From the NCBI GenBank assembly GCA_030407085.1, contig CM059583.1, positions 21,674,001-21,738,000 on the forward strand: a stretch of 64,000 nt of DNA, in the 5' to 3' direction. This stretch comes from Trichopria drosophilae. Lineage: Eukaryota > Arthropoda > Insecta > Hymenoptera > Diapriidae. How positions within the stretch are numbered: position 1 is the stretch's first letter; each line of letters begins with the position of its first letter. Under the pieces are notes generated by a model, which had not been told where the DNA came from, searched no databases, and worked only from the letters and a program-made list of their open reading frames with translations. Both the position numbers and the translations under genes were made by a program. Shown one piece after another: positions 44,321 to 55,357 of the stretch.

Positions 44321-45531
44321 CACTACCGGCCAAAAGTTCGTGAACGCTATGAATTTTCCAGCTCGTCAAAAAATGTGTCGGATCTCCAAATCCTTTAACG
44401 ATATTGAAAAAACTCATAGGACATCTTTTGAAGTACACAAATAAAGCATCTAAGTGGTTCATTCGGTTTTACTTTAGACATTATTGTTTCTTAGCTGTCA
44501 AACATGGAAAATGATGAATTTTTTAACTTTTTTCTTCCGAATTGTAACTCTGACAGCAAGTGTAACAAATTTCTCTGGCAATTCACAATTTTTTTATAAA
44601 TTCTACATTTCAAGGCCTTTAAAATTCATTTTGGAAAAAGTCGCTACGATTTTTTGTTCCAGAGTTATGATTTTTTGAAATTTTTTTATTTTACTCATTG
44701 AGACAGAAATCATTGAAAAAAGGCCAAAAGTTCGTGAACATGCAGTTTATTAATGTTTCTCGGATCGCAGTGATTCGTACCTTTTAAAGATGATGCAAAA
44801 TACTAAAATTAATCGAAAAATACACTTTTTCAATGTTAACTATAATTCAAAACTCCAAGCTAAGATGGTATAAATAACAGAAGTAAATATTAACCCTTTA
44901 TTGCTACAATTATAGTTTTCCTGTATTCTAAGTTCAGTATGGGTTCAATTAACTAAAACTGGGGAAAAACTTACATTAAGTCCATATTCAACGATTGTAG
45001 GTATTCTCTTTTGATTGGCGCATGTTAAAATATCGTAAAACCACAAAAATATGATCATTTTTTTCGATTAAGTTTAAAAAACACGTTTTTTTCGGTGATG
45101 AATAAACTGCATGTTCACGAACTTTTGGCCTTTTTTCAATGATTTCTGTCTCAATGAGTAAAATAAAAAAATTTCAAAAAATCATAACTGTGGAACAAAA
45201 AATCGTAGCGACTTTTTCCAAAATGGATTTTAAAGGTCTTGAAATGTAGAATTTATAAAAAAATTGTCAATTGCCAGAGAAATTTGTTACACTTGCTGTC
45301 AGAGTTACAATTCGGAAGAAAAAAGTTAAAAAATTCATCATTTTCCGTGTTTGACAGCTAAGAAACAATAATGTCTAAAGTAAAACCGAATGCACCACTT
45401 AGATGCTTTATTTATGTACTTCAAAAGATGTCCTATGAGTTTTTTCAATATCGTTAAAGGATTCGGAGATCCGACACATTTTTTGACGAGCTGGAAAATT
45501 CATAGCGTTCACGAACTTTTGGCCGGTAGTG
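44321..45531. mobile_element. 1.2-kb TA-flanked fold-back, Tc1/mariner type
   Basis: Ends CACTACCGGCCAAAAGTTCG and CGAACTTTTGGCCGGTAGTG are exact inverses, with TA at 44,319-44,320 and 45,532-45,533. The inverted arms run about 430 bp each (44,321 to about 44,760 and about 45,105-45,531) and are nearly identical. The inner edge repeats the start motif (GGCCAAAAGTTCGTGAACATG at 44,722 and its inverse at 45,113). The central ~340 bp is AT-rich and non-coding. The CACTACCGGCCAAAAG start with a TA target fits Tc1/mariner-group elements. Confidence 0.9.
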
Positions 45532-45569
45532 TATAAGACATCTTTTAGATATATCGAAATAGTTATTTT

Positions 45570-46210
45570 CGTATCAAGGGCGTAAATGAACTTTGCGCCC
45601 GTAGGCGGTCACCGCGCCCGAGGAGCTGGCAAAGACTACCCCTGGGGGGTAGGGGGTCGAAACGTCGAAATTTGTTGAAAAACAATAGGGTAATTTTTTT
45701 TGCCGCGATGACCAAATTCAATACTTTTTCAGACAATAGTCATAAACATTTTAAACCAGTTTTTATGGCATTATCGTTGACTTTAGGAAGAAAATGCATA
45801 GAACCTTTTTTGTAGAGAATTTGATGCTCTATCTTTTTTGTTGGAAACATTTTTTAATAAAATTTGTATTTTTCAAAATAAATGCAAAAAACTACAAAGA
45901 AACTTAATTGGGGCTAATTTTTTGTAGTAATGGACGGGTGGATCTGCCCCAAAATCTAATCAGATCTAAGTTATGCCAAGACGCGTATTTTAAAAAAAAA
46001 ATTATGTCAATACGCTTATCCGTTCGCGAGTTATTGTGAGACAAAAAAACGGGACGTACGGACGAACGGACGTACGTACGTACAAGATCACGGACACAAA
46101 TTTTTTTATTGTTGATTTGGGTTCCTTAGGGTCTGAAACGTCGACATTTGATGAAAAACTATATGGTAATTTTTTTGCCCAAAGAGACCAAATTCAATAC
46201 TTCGTCCAGA
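45570..46210. repeat. Direct-repeat pair GTCGAAACGTCGAAATTTG about 480 bp apart
   Basis: The stretch from GTCGAAACGTCGAAATTTG (about 45,657) to AATTCAATACTTTTTCAGAC recurs, diverged, at about 46,131-46,210 (GTCTGAAACGTCGACATTTG ... AATTCAATACTTCGTCCAGA). Between them sits the CGTTCGCGAG...GGACGTACGGACG segment shared with 39,196, ending in a GTAC/GGAC microrepeat. The first copy follows a C/G-rich run (CCCCTGGGGGGTAGGGGG). Confidence 0.6.
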
Positions 46211-46770
46211 CTTAGTCTGGGTCGAAGTAAAATGGAAGAAATTTTGAGTAAATAGTGGTAAAACGAAAAAAAAATGAAAAAATAAGAAGAAATTATATCG
46301 GTAGAAAGTTAAAAGTAAAATTGTCGTACGAATAAGCGCAGTATTATTGTATCACTCGAGTCACACTCAATATAAATTTTGCTCGATCATCCAGTTAGAA
46401 TATTTTGAACAAAACGCACTTCCTTTACGAGAAAGCCGTAATCAAGAACCACACGAATGTATTTTGGCGATGTTCGAAATCTTTATTTGTTCAAAAGTTA
46501 CTAGATTAAAAGTTTTTAAAGTCGATTATGACCGCTAAAAATTGATTGCATGCATAGTGTTTTGAATACGTCTCGAAAAGTCCTTTCAAATGAGCCCGCA
46601 CGCGACCCATGTTGCTATTTAAGATATTCATCTCCCCTCGTGTCCCACGCTCCCCCTCCCCCTTGGGGCCCGTGTTTATAAATAAACAGAAAAGTGATTG
46701 TATACTGTTTTCAAAGTGATATAAATCAGTGTGAATTGTTTCGAAGCGGTAAGTATTTAATATTTTGTAC

Positions 46771-47969
46771 GTAAACCTTCGGAAAAGGCACCTCCTCGCA
46801 AAAAAAATTTAAATTACTCTATTCCGACGTATTTTTGCCTCCTGATTACGATTATGAGAATAAAAATTGCGGGTCGGACGTATCAAAGCTGCTATTTTTA
46901 AAAAATAGCAAAAAATCGCGTTTTTTTTAGTTTTTTGCATTTATTTTAAAAAATACGCATCTGGCAAAAAATTGTTTCAAATAAAAGTTGTAGAATTTGT
47001 CGGAAAATTCTCGACAAAAAAGAATTTATACATTTTTTCCGTAATTGCAACAGTAAGCCCGTAAATGAGAGTTGAAAGTTCCCATGATGGGTTTCTACCG
47101 ACTACACAGGGTCTCCCGTCAAGCGCCTCCCCAGATAGGGGAATGCCCGCCAGTTATGGAGGGTATCGGGGAAATAAAAAACCCGGGGTGGACCAAAACC
47201 CATACAGTTGAATCCTCGTGAGATTGGGCCCTAGGACATAATCAACTGCAAATATGCAAAGGCAATGCGTGGACCTAGGGATACTTTAGTGCTACCTATC
47301 GAATAAAAGGAAGTAGTATGTGTTGTGAATTTTCAGTACAATGCGTGAACCTAGGAGGTGCTTGCGTACTGGGGGGCTCCGCCCCCCAGACACCCCTTTT
47401 ATGCCAACCTAACCTCCAACCACAGAGATGTCGGTGATTATCAAACCATGTGCTACATTAGTATGTTATTTACTACAAACCTAATCTCTGACCATTCACA
47501 TAGCACATGGTATTGATTCTCACCCACACCAGTGTGGTTGGAGGTTAGGTTAGTATAAAAGGGGGGTATGGGGCGGAGCCCCCCAGCACGCAAGCACCCC
47601 CTAGATTCACAATCGGTTCGGGAATTATTTCTACCTAGTACCCGGTAGAAACGCATCATGGGAACTTTCAACCCTTATTTACGGGCTTACTGTTGCAATT
47701 ATGGAAAAAATATTTAAAATCTTTTTTGTCGAGAATTTTGCGTTCTACAACTTTTATTTGAAACATTTTTCTGCCAGATGCGTATTTTTTAAAATAAATG
47801 CAAAAAACTAAAAAAAAAACGCGTTTTTTGGCTATTTTTTTAAAATAGCGGCTTTAATACGTCCGACCCGCAATTTTTGTTGTCATATTCGTAATCAGGA
47901 GGCAAAAATACGTCGGAATAGGGTACAAACAAATTTTTTAGGAGGAGGTGCCCTTTCCGAAGGTTTACC
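46771..47969. mobile_element. 1.2-kb fold-back with perfect 9-bp target duplication (MULE-like)
   Basis: ATTTTGTAC is repeated exactly at 46,762-46,770 and 47,970-47,978. Ends are GTAAACCTTCGGAAAAGGCA and the inverse TGCCCTTTCCGAAGGTTTACC. The arms pair over several hundred bases (TACGTCCGACCCGC; CAGGAGGCAAAAATACGTCG; CCCGTAAAT...AGTTGAAAGTTCCCATGATG; GGGGGGCTCCGCCCCCCAG; CAACCTAACCTCCAACCACA, each present in both orientations). Long inverted arms with a 9-bp duplication fit Mutator-like fold-backs. The left arm has an extra segment of about 200 bp bounded by GCAATGCGTGGACCTAGG and ACAATGCGTGAACCTAGG. No coding region. Confidence 0.85.
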
Positions 47970-49467
47970 ATTTTGTACAGTGTGATCATTATATTTTGTG
48001 ATTTGATGTCGATTTTAACAAACATTTTTGGATCACATAATTTATTGGTGTTTTAAATAATCACTGCCATTCTCGTTTGTGGGCACCTTCATGTAACCGG
48101 TAGTGAGCACCTTTGTTTTCTCTCAATTAATGCGTGTTTGGTTCCGAAACATAGCAATATCGTTGTTTATATTGACCTAAAGTTCTTATATTACTTTGAT
48201 CAGTTGTTAATGAATTAAATGCAAAGAATGTAGTCGACCGATGCATTTGAAGTACGCTGAACATGCAAAAATTGTGATTCTGATTTTGAAGATTAGTGAA
48301 TGACTAATGTGAAAACGTGTTGTGTTCTTTTTGTCAGCGGAGGCTTTAGAGTAAATAAATTTTTATTTTCTTATTATTTGTGGTGGTTTTCCATCATATT
48401 CTGCCATATTTGCCAAATTTTTCAAGGGTGCCTACAACCGGGTACAAATATTTATTGTGTCAATAATCGTCACTTCACTAAATGTATGATAAAATGTTTC
48501 TTTTACAAGGAATCGATTTAATTCTTTTACAGAAGTGAGCTAAGGTATCTAGCTTTCCACTGATACACATACGTCTGCATAATATGAATGTTGTCAAAAA
48601 TTATTCGTTAAAAACGAAAAAGAATGCCCATAACCGGAGCTCTTCCCCTATGTATATTCTTTTTGAGTTTTTGACCGCGATTTGAATAATTTTATCTGTT
48701 GGAAGTCTTGCTTGTACGGTTAGAGGAAACAAATTATTTTGACGTTTCGGCCATGATGATAGTCAAAGTTACGCAATTACCTTCGACGGCATTAAGCAAT
48801 ATATTTGGTCGTTAGGTACATAAATAAATGTACTTCAAGTATTTCCTTTGTTATGTCGCACAGTGTTGTGAACCGGTGTTTTGAATGCCGTGGCTGTATG
48901 TAAAGTGTTTTCTTCAATTTTATTTTAATTTCGTATAGTTATTATGAATTGTTTTTTTTATTTTGTACATTTTTTTATGGTATTCGTGAACTAGTGCCGT
49001 AAAATGAACATCAACCACGAATTATATATTTTATGATGTCATGTTAGTAATTTCTAACAAAAAACTTTATTCCATCTGGTATGTCAGTGTCATCGGACAA
49101 GACTAAGTGACAGAGGGAACAATTAGCTAAACTGTGTAATGATGGTGATTGATGGGTTAATTTAACCAAATAATGATTTCAAAAATGTCCTCATAGTAAA
49201 AAAGTACTTGAAGTATATTCTGAAAGTAAAATTAACCAAATTTCGGCTTATAACATTGCCCTGAAGGTTTTTAACGAATAGGTTAAATTTTAGTAATAAT
49301 TTACTAAATATGAACATGTGTTCTGCCTTAAACATCCAGTGGTTTTGAAATGAAAAATTAGGTGCTGATTGAAAATGAATATGCCTTTGCTAAATTCCCT
49401 ATTCTGAACTTGAAAGTATGATGGCTCTGCTGCTATCCATCGATCGTCGTTTCGACTAGTTTCGAGC

Positions 49468-49488
49468 TTCCACCGAGAGGTGGCGCAT
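49468..49488 (+). promoter_or_regulatory. CTCF-like AGGTGGCGC motif in a small palindrome
   Basis: AGGTGGCGC at 49,478-49,486 matches the core that I know for insect CTCF, and CCACCGAGAGGTGG around it is a short hairpin. A single motif match in 64 kb is weak evidence; it lies between the nested element and the minus-strand gene. Confidence 0.3.
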
Positions 49489-50904
49489 AAGTGCCGTATT
49501 TAACACACGGAACACATGCATTATATTTTGTAACATACTCAAACTTTCTCGCAAGCGGTTAGAACATAATCAGGTAAGTATCTAAGAAAGCATATTTCAT
49601 AGTACCATGTGTGTAAGTAAAGCGTGCGTGCACGTGAATACTGATCTGTATTTATCATATGGCGTCCAATAGTGGTATATGTAAATTAGGTGTATCGGGC
49701 GAACGAGCGCGTGTTTGTGATTTTCATGTATGCATAAATGCAGGTAAATAACTTATTTCTGTGTACATAATTAAAACTTGGTGACTATGAATCTGTAAAA
49801 TTTTTCTGGAAATTATTCAGAAGTTTTTGTTTTAACAAAGGGATCTACTAGGTCAGAAACTGGGGCAAAATTACCAAATTATTATTAATATTCGACTTGT
49901 TATAGGTCCGTTCGCCCAAATTGGACTATGCCTTTAAAGTCCAAATGCCCTCCATTATCTAATTTCGACTTAAACTTTACCGTGTTCTTATTCCCCATTT
50001 ATCTGAAATATACATTTACAACAGAAATACTGTTGATTATACATACAGAGTCATGTTCATCTTACATTCTGTACGGGTTGTGGATTTCACATAAATATTC
50101 TGTAGATTATCCATTCCGATGATACGCATATATACTGAGGCACTTTCAACCAATATTTATTAAATTGGAAACGATAATTACACAAAATATTTGCAATTCA
50201 GGAATATCAGGAGTTTAATCGTAGTTATTCTTCACTTATGTAAATATAAAAATATTAACGTTCGTAATATTTATTAGTATCTTACAATATTAAAAGTGAA
50301 CGTTCAGAAAAATTTCACTAAACAAAGTAAATTAAAGATGACTGAGTATAATTTTCAAAATTCGGGCGCTATAAAGCTAATTCTAATTGATATAAACGGT
50401 ATTCTAGAAATACCAAAGAAATTAAATGAGAACTGACCGAGAATTTTAAGAAATAAACGAATTTTACTTGTTTAACGAATTCTTTTTAGCAGCAGATGTC
50501 ATTTTTCCTTTTTTTAATTCAGTAAGGCAATTTCAGCATGGATATGGTCGGGTTATCCCTAAATAACAAATTTCCATTTTAACAAATATTGGCAAAAAAG
50601 TTTGTCAGTCCAGAGTTATGTCTGATATAATTTTGGTTAAATAAAACCAACATAAATTATATTATATGTAAATAATGACAATTGTAAAAATAAAAATTAG
50701 AATAAACAAGATTGAACCGATACAAGAAAAAAAAATGCCTATTTATGCGGTTTCTATAACTTTTTTTTCGCAGTAGTTGCCAAATTTCATTTTCTTTTTT
50801 TTTATCTACGAAAACTTTTAGAGCTCGAAAAGACCTACAATTTTCAACCATTATTTGTTGATGATAAAAATTGATGTTTTTTATGGGTGACGACGGTTGA
50901 TGCT

Positions 50905-51035
50905 AACAGATGAAGATGATGATCATGACAACGATGATGAACATGTTGATGATAATGTTGCTGATTAGAATAATGATAATAACGCTGACGGGTGACTATA
51001 TAACGATAATAATTGTGATGATAATAATGACGATG
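50905..51035. repeat. Imperfect GAT/ATR-rich trinucleotide tract
   Basis: About 130 bases dominated by GAT, GAC, AAT and AAC triplets (for example GATGAAGATGATGATCATGA). It has stops in some frames and no flanking exon signals, so it is treated as a decayed microsatellite rather than an Asp-rich protein segment. Confidence 0.65.
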
Positions 51036-51203
51036 CCGGCTTAAATATAAGTAATAAATGAAGATATCAATGTTTGTAATGTAATATTTTCGACTTTAGA
51101 GTAGGTATATTGCACATCGATCTTATTTAACACCGTATTTATTGTTCGAAAGAAATCAATATAAATTTTAGTTCATTCCGCGACTCAAATTTGCACTTCT
51201 GAC

Positions 51204-51283
51204 CAGGGTTGCCAGATAGGCTAAGTGGGGATGTACATTCAAATGGGAATTTGGCGATTTATCGTCAAAATCTGGCTACCCTG
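51204..51283. mobile_element. 80-bp hAT-type MITE with perfect 8-bp duplication
   Basis: Left end CAGGGTTGCCAGAT and right end ATCTGGCTACCCTG are inverted (13 of 14). CTTCTGAC occurs exactly at 51,196-51,203 and 51,284-51,291. An 8-bp duplication with CAGGG ends is diagnostic of hAT elements. Confidence 0.9.
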
Positions 51284-51299
51284 CTTCTGACGGCCTTCA

Positions 51300-53040
51300 T
51301 TTTCCAACCGGGGAGAGGAGAGTTTCCTCGATTTCTTCTTTTGTTCTGCGATGCCGGCACACGGTAATTTCGCAAATTGAAATTTCATTATCGCATGATA
51401 TAGTAACGCACAAATTAAGGATTATTATGCGCGTTAAAAATAATTATATTTAAAGCTACGATTTCGAATTTTCAAAAAAAAATAAAATACCGACGATACC
51501 GAACAAGGAGACTGGGACTAAGCGGCAAACTCAAAATGTGTTCGTAATTGTTTTAAGCAGTTTTATAGTTTTTCTCAACATTTTGGGCCAATTTGAGCCA
51601 ATTCTAAGTATCTCAGTCAAAACACTTTATTTTTTAGCTGTGTAATTGCACTACGTGAATAAAGTCCTAATTTTAAAATGTTTTAATAGATCCAATTATT
51701 ATCATTCGAGGAGAAGTAATTCTCGGAACACAGAACAAAGAACGTTATCTTTGTAACGAAAATATATTTTACAAATCATTCACAAATGGTTATTTGCGAA
51801 AAAAAAACGTTATAAAATGAGCAAAAACTACATCAAAGGTAACGAGTATGTAACTAACAGTTAGTACCATTAAGTGATCCAGTAGCTATCCTATCGGGAC
51901 GATTAAAACAGTTTTATCTGCATGGGAAACTCGATTAACATCTCCATGATGAATAGTACATTAGGCAACTAGGGAGCAAAATAACTTATTTTAAGTCAAG
52001 TCTAGTAATGTGGGGAATTACTTTCTTTCCACAATCATCATAGCCATTGTGTGAACACAATTATTTTCCTCTTTCTCTGTATGACATCAATTGACATCAC
52101 AGGAATGCGTGAAGAGGAAATATTAAAATATACGAAGGAAAAACAGAATTGTGGGTGCACTTAAATTACGGAATAAGGCTATACTGTCTCTAATTGTTAG
52201 CTAATGAGTAATGTTCTCCTTCAACCAGTTAGCTCACTGATGTTTTCCACATCATCCCATTAACACTGTCAGTTTCTGATTTGTTGAGTAAAATTCTCGT
52301 AAATTCCCTTGCTACGAGAATAATTAAATTAGGGAACTGGATTCCAAATCCTCAGGTAATGCATATCCTTACTCACAAATATAAACACATATTACTTTAG
52401 GAATTCTTAATCTTATTATGCAATAGTATTATCAGTCACTAACTAAACTATCACCCCAAAGTCAACAACATAATTTAACCCTCCTGAGCATCAGTTTTTT
52501 TTCCATATGGAAACAATGTAGTTTGCAACAAATATATTCGTCATGGTGCACAGGAGGATTAAACTCCATACAGTGCACTGTACTGTGTAGACCAGCGGTA
52601 GATATAAAGTTTTCAGCACCATCTGGAACATAAGAGATTCTAAGGAAGGTAAGGCACCAATGACTATGAAGGAAGCAAGTCGCAATTTCCAAATCGGAAT
52701 AAGTCTTGTATATTTTACAAAGTAAATAGAATATAAACAATCTTCAAATCGTCAAGTCATTTGAAAACGTAAGAGTACGAATCTCATTTGCGAACAATCA
52801 GTTTTCATATAATATGTCTGTTTATAAAGTATACGATATCAACAGGACAACTCGTTTCTTTGGCGCATATGATTAATCCGAGACCTTGAAAAATGTACGA
52901 TGACGAATGAACGGGCCCACTTCGATGGCGCTCGCACACCAAAAATCTGCTGCATATGCACGTCTCGTCGGATCCACCGGCAACATTCCTCATTTCGTCT
53001 TCATATTTTTATCTCTCTCATTTTTTACTTTTTTGTATAG
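51300..53040. other. Region downstream of the minus-strand gene; part is probably its 3'UTR
   Basis: Mostly AT-rich, becoming GC-richer from about 52,860 to 53,040 next to the stop codon at 53,113, which fits a 3'UTR read leftward. I could not choose a poly(A) site. Several overlapping minus-strand open frames at 52,460-52,990 lack motifs and are not called genes. Confidence 0.35.
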
Positions 53041-53112
53041 TTTTGCAGTCTGTAATCGATAACACGGCAAGTTCGAGCAACGCGCTTTTTTGCTAAATAT
53101 TTCTCGCATTAT

Positions 53113-53365
53113 TTACACCGCGATCACGAAGTCGCGAAGGTTGCGTCGACTTCGATCCAGGTCGCATTCGGCTTCGCTTAATTCAAGCGTGTCGGAGAAG
53201 CCCGAGGGTGGATCCAGCTTGGGGATGAACAGGTTGTGCCCTGATCCGTCACGCTCCTGGAACTCCCGGTGGACAACGCCCGACTGGTGCTTGGGATGGC
53301 CAGGCCCCCCGCTTGAGAAGCTTGACCTGGCCTCCTCGCCGGTATAACGCGCCAACTGTAACATC
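53113..53365 (-). CDS. Minus-strand gene, last coding exon
   Basis: Completes the split Lys codon, then MLQLARYTGEEARSSF; includes HNLFIPKLDPPSGFSDTLEL and ends DLDRSRRNLRDFVIAV-stop. The ATG at 53,364 is internal to the protein, not a start. Confidence 0.8.
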
Positions 53366-55019
53366 CTGCCAAAAACGGTTTTTGGTTTTATGACAAATTA
53401 CCATAATTAAAATGTTAATAACACGTGCAAGACAAATGCCCAGCATAACAAACTTGATAATCCAAATTTAACTCACTTGGGTCGTCCCCTTCCAGGAAAC
53501 GATTTTCTCTCAAAAACCGGTGAGGGTTCTGTAGACGTGCTAGATTCTGGTCCATGGTACAGGAAGTCTAAAAACAAAAAGAACATTCTCGTTAGCGCTC
53601 TGACCTACTTATTCTCTCATCAACATCCATAAAATATTTAAAATAGTTTTAATAAATTACGGGCACAGTGGAAGTACATATAACACCAAAACTCGTGCCG
53701 CGCATTTTTATATTAGGCAAAAACATGAGGTCAAAGCGAATCATGCACCCAGCAAAATTAGAAATTTAAGTAAACTTTTGTCTTTAATATTCTGATATTT
53801 GATTAATTATACTTGTTATTATTAGCAGTATCTGCATTATAAAATAATATTAGAGATTGTGCAACGTGTCATCGTTCATCCTTCTTAATAGACCCACACT
53901 TTAAATAAGCTTACTTTTACTTCGGTAGTATTGATCAGGCCTACCTGAAACAACTGATGAACAATTCAGCTGAACAAGATACTCTAGACCATGTTTATTA
54001 ATCAATTATATATGAGGTTCATAAAATCAATTTTTAGGCCATCGTTTTTCTTAACTGAGAACATGTGCATGTGTTTGCAGGAACCATCGAATTAAGACAA
54101 TAAAAGTGTTGCCATACGGTTTTAGCTTTCTGATCATGACGTAGGCAGCAAACTCCACATCAGCATTGAGGCAGACAGCGAATGCTTGTTTGGCTACTTA
54201 GTATGATTACATCTATTCAATTTCCACAATAAATCAAGGACAAATATTATAAAACCGTTCAACATCAGCAGTTGCAAAAATGTTAGGTCTTTTGAATGTG
54301 CTAATATGATCTTCAATAACAGACTTTACTTAAATTTCGAAATTTCTTCAGTGCGGCAAATCCAACATGGAAGACACATACAAACACGAGGCAAGCCATT
54401 CATGAGTTGTTAGCAAACTGCCAGGAATACACCAATTTAACAGACTGGGAGTGAAAGAAAGTGAAGGGATGAGGATAAACAGGAACTGCTACTCTGGTCC
54501 TTTACGCATCCGATCTTCAAAGACGTTTTAGAAATCCACCTCGACACACAGCACATATCTCATACATTGACAAAAGGGTCCACATTTTTGCTTATTTCGT
54601 TAATTGACATTATGTTCTACTAAAAATTTTGGAATAGAAATCGAAGCGTTGAGTGCAGGGTCGGAATGTGCTGGAAAAGTGATTGTTTGAGTCATCTGTG
54701 CTAACTGACACCTTGCCAATTGAATTGTTGAGATTTTGGCAAAAAGCCTGCAGCAAACGCTTCGATCAGTACAGATAATTGCTAAGGTGGATTGCGTACT
54801 GTGAACGCGCGCATCGGCTGCAGAGGCCGAATGGTGGGAATCGACGAGGTGATTGGAAGACTCGGTTCGGCTGCTGGTCCCGACTTCCGTGTCGCTGTCC
54901 GAGCCCAGGGTGTCGTACTCCTCCGACTCGGACTTGCCCTGACTCGTCTTGTGCGCTTTATGCAACGGGGCAGAGGACGAACGGCCTCCGCGCACCTTAG
55001 TGTACCGGTTGCAATCCGA
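53113..55019 (-). CDS. 3' end of a protein-coding gene (three last exons, 187 residues, partial)
   Basis: Exons read leftward: 55019-54800 (acceptor CTGATTGCAG, donor CACA|GTACGC), 53567-53477 (acceptor TTTGTTTTTAG, donor CAA|GTGAGT) and 53365-53113 (acceptor GTTTTTGGCAG, TAA stop). Phases 0/1, 1/2 and 2/stop match exactly, which is strong evidence that this is real. The product begins SDCNRYTKVRGGRSSSAPLH, then has an acidic run SEEYDTLGSDSDTEVGTSS, a Ser/Pro segment YHGPESSTSTEPSPVF, a basic PGRGRPK, and ends RRNLRDFVIAV. No membrane helix or folded domain is visible; it looks like a disordered cytoplasmic tail with phosphorylation-prone Ser/Tyr sites. I suspect a neuronal cell-adhesion receptor (Dscam-like) but cannot confirm it. 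Base composition is far GC-richer than the flanks. Upstream exons should lie to the right, beyond or within the retroelement-rich region; I found none. Confidence 0.8.
53477..53567 (-). CDS. Minus-strand gene, penultimate exon
   Basis: 91 bases, phase 1 to phase 2, flanked by an excellent acceptor and a GTGAGT donor. Encodes FLYHGPESSTSTEPSPVF and ERKSFPGRGRPK. Too short for ordinary ORF listing. Confidence 0.8.
54800..55019 (-). CDS. Minus-strand gene, antepenultimate exon
   Basis: 73 codons plus one base. Contains the acidic KSESEEYDTLGSDSDTE run and the Ser/His-rich SHHSASAADARVH. The large plus-strand open frames over the same bases are shadows of this GC-rich exon. Confidence 0.75.
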
Positions 55020-55357
55020 CTGCAATCAGACGGAATTGAATCAATTCAAGATTGCCATGATTGGAGGAATGCGCGCACGATTCGATAGCTATCGAGGTGG
55101 CGATGGTGATATAGATGATCGTGTTTTGTTTGTGTCGCCTGGCAAAGGGACGGAGAAGCAACCGATTTGGAAAATGCCCACACTAATGTCGCGAATGTTC
55201 CAAGTGTATGTCATGTAGGATAGGGTACTATCGCGACACTAGCAAATTCTGAACTACGTCTAGTTCTGATTGTGGTTTGATATTATTTTAAATGATGTTT
55301 TTCTTGCTCCGCGCCTTTGTTTCTGATACTACCCTAGTGGACCTACTTGCGAAGTAG

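Larger units (their letters stand above)
41914..46640. repeat. Second-layer inverted repeat inside the 7-kb element
   Basis: Left arm 41,914-42,066 and right arm about 46,481-46,640 are inverted: GCTCATTTGAAAGGTCTTTT against its inverse; CTCGAAAAG; ACTTTTAATCTAGTAACTTT against AAAGTTACTAGATTAAAAGT; and GATCAATTTTTAGCGGTCAT against a close inverse. Identity is good but not perfect. About 4.4 kb lies between, containing the 44,321 fold-back and a 90-bp direct repeat. Confidence 0.7.
41661..48648. mobile_element. 7-kb TA-flanked nested element with CCGGTTATGGGCA ends
   Basis: Left end GGGGAAGGGCACCGGTTATG and right end CATAACCGGAGCTCTTCCCC are inverted with few mismatches over about 24 bp. TA lies at 41,659-41,660 and 48,649-48,650. 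CCGGTT...GTGGGCACC motifs repeat just inside both ends (41,688 and about 48,075-48,110). No transposase frame is recognisable; the body is filled with further inverted-repeat layers (41,914-46,640, 44,321-45,531 and 46,771-47,969). It is either one large non-autonomous Tc1/mariner-like unit that was hit repeatedly, or a chance pairing of two solo ends. Confidence 0.7.
48651..51190. other. AT-rich intergenic region
   Basis: No supported gene. The open frame at 49,928-50,122 has no motif. One CTCF-like site (49,478) and a GAT-rich tract (50,905) are listed separately. Confidence 0.4.

Noticed and set aside
54779..55218. Overlapping plus-strand open frames of 73-98 codons
   Set aside because: Shadows of the GC-rich minus-strand exon 55,019-54,800, which has matching splice sites and phases.
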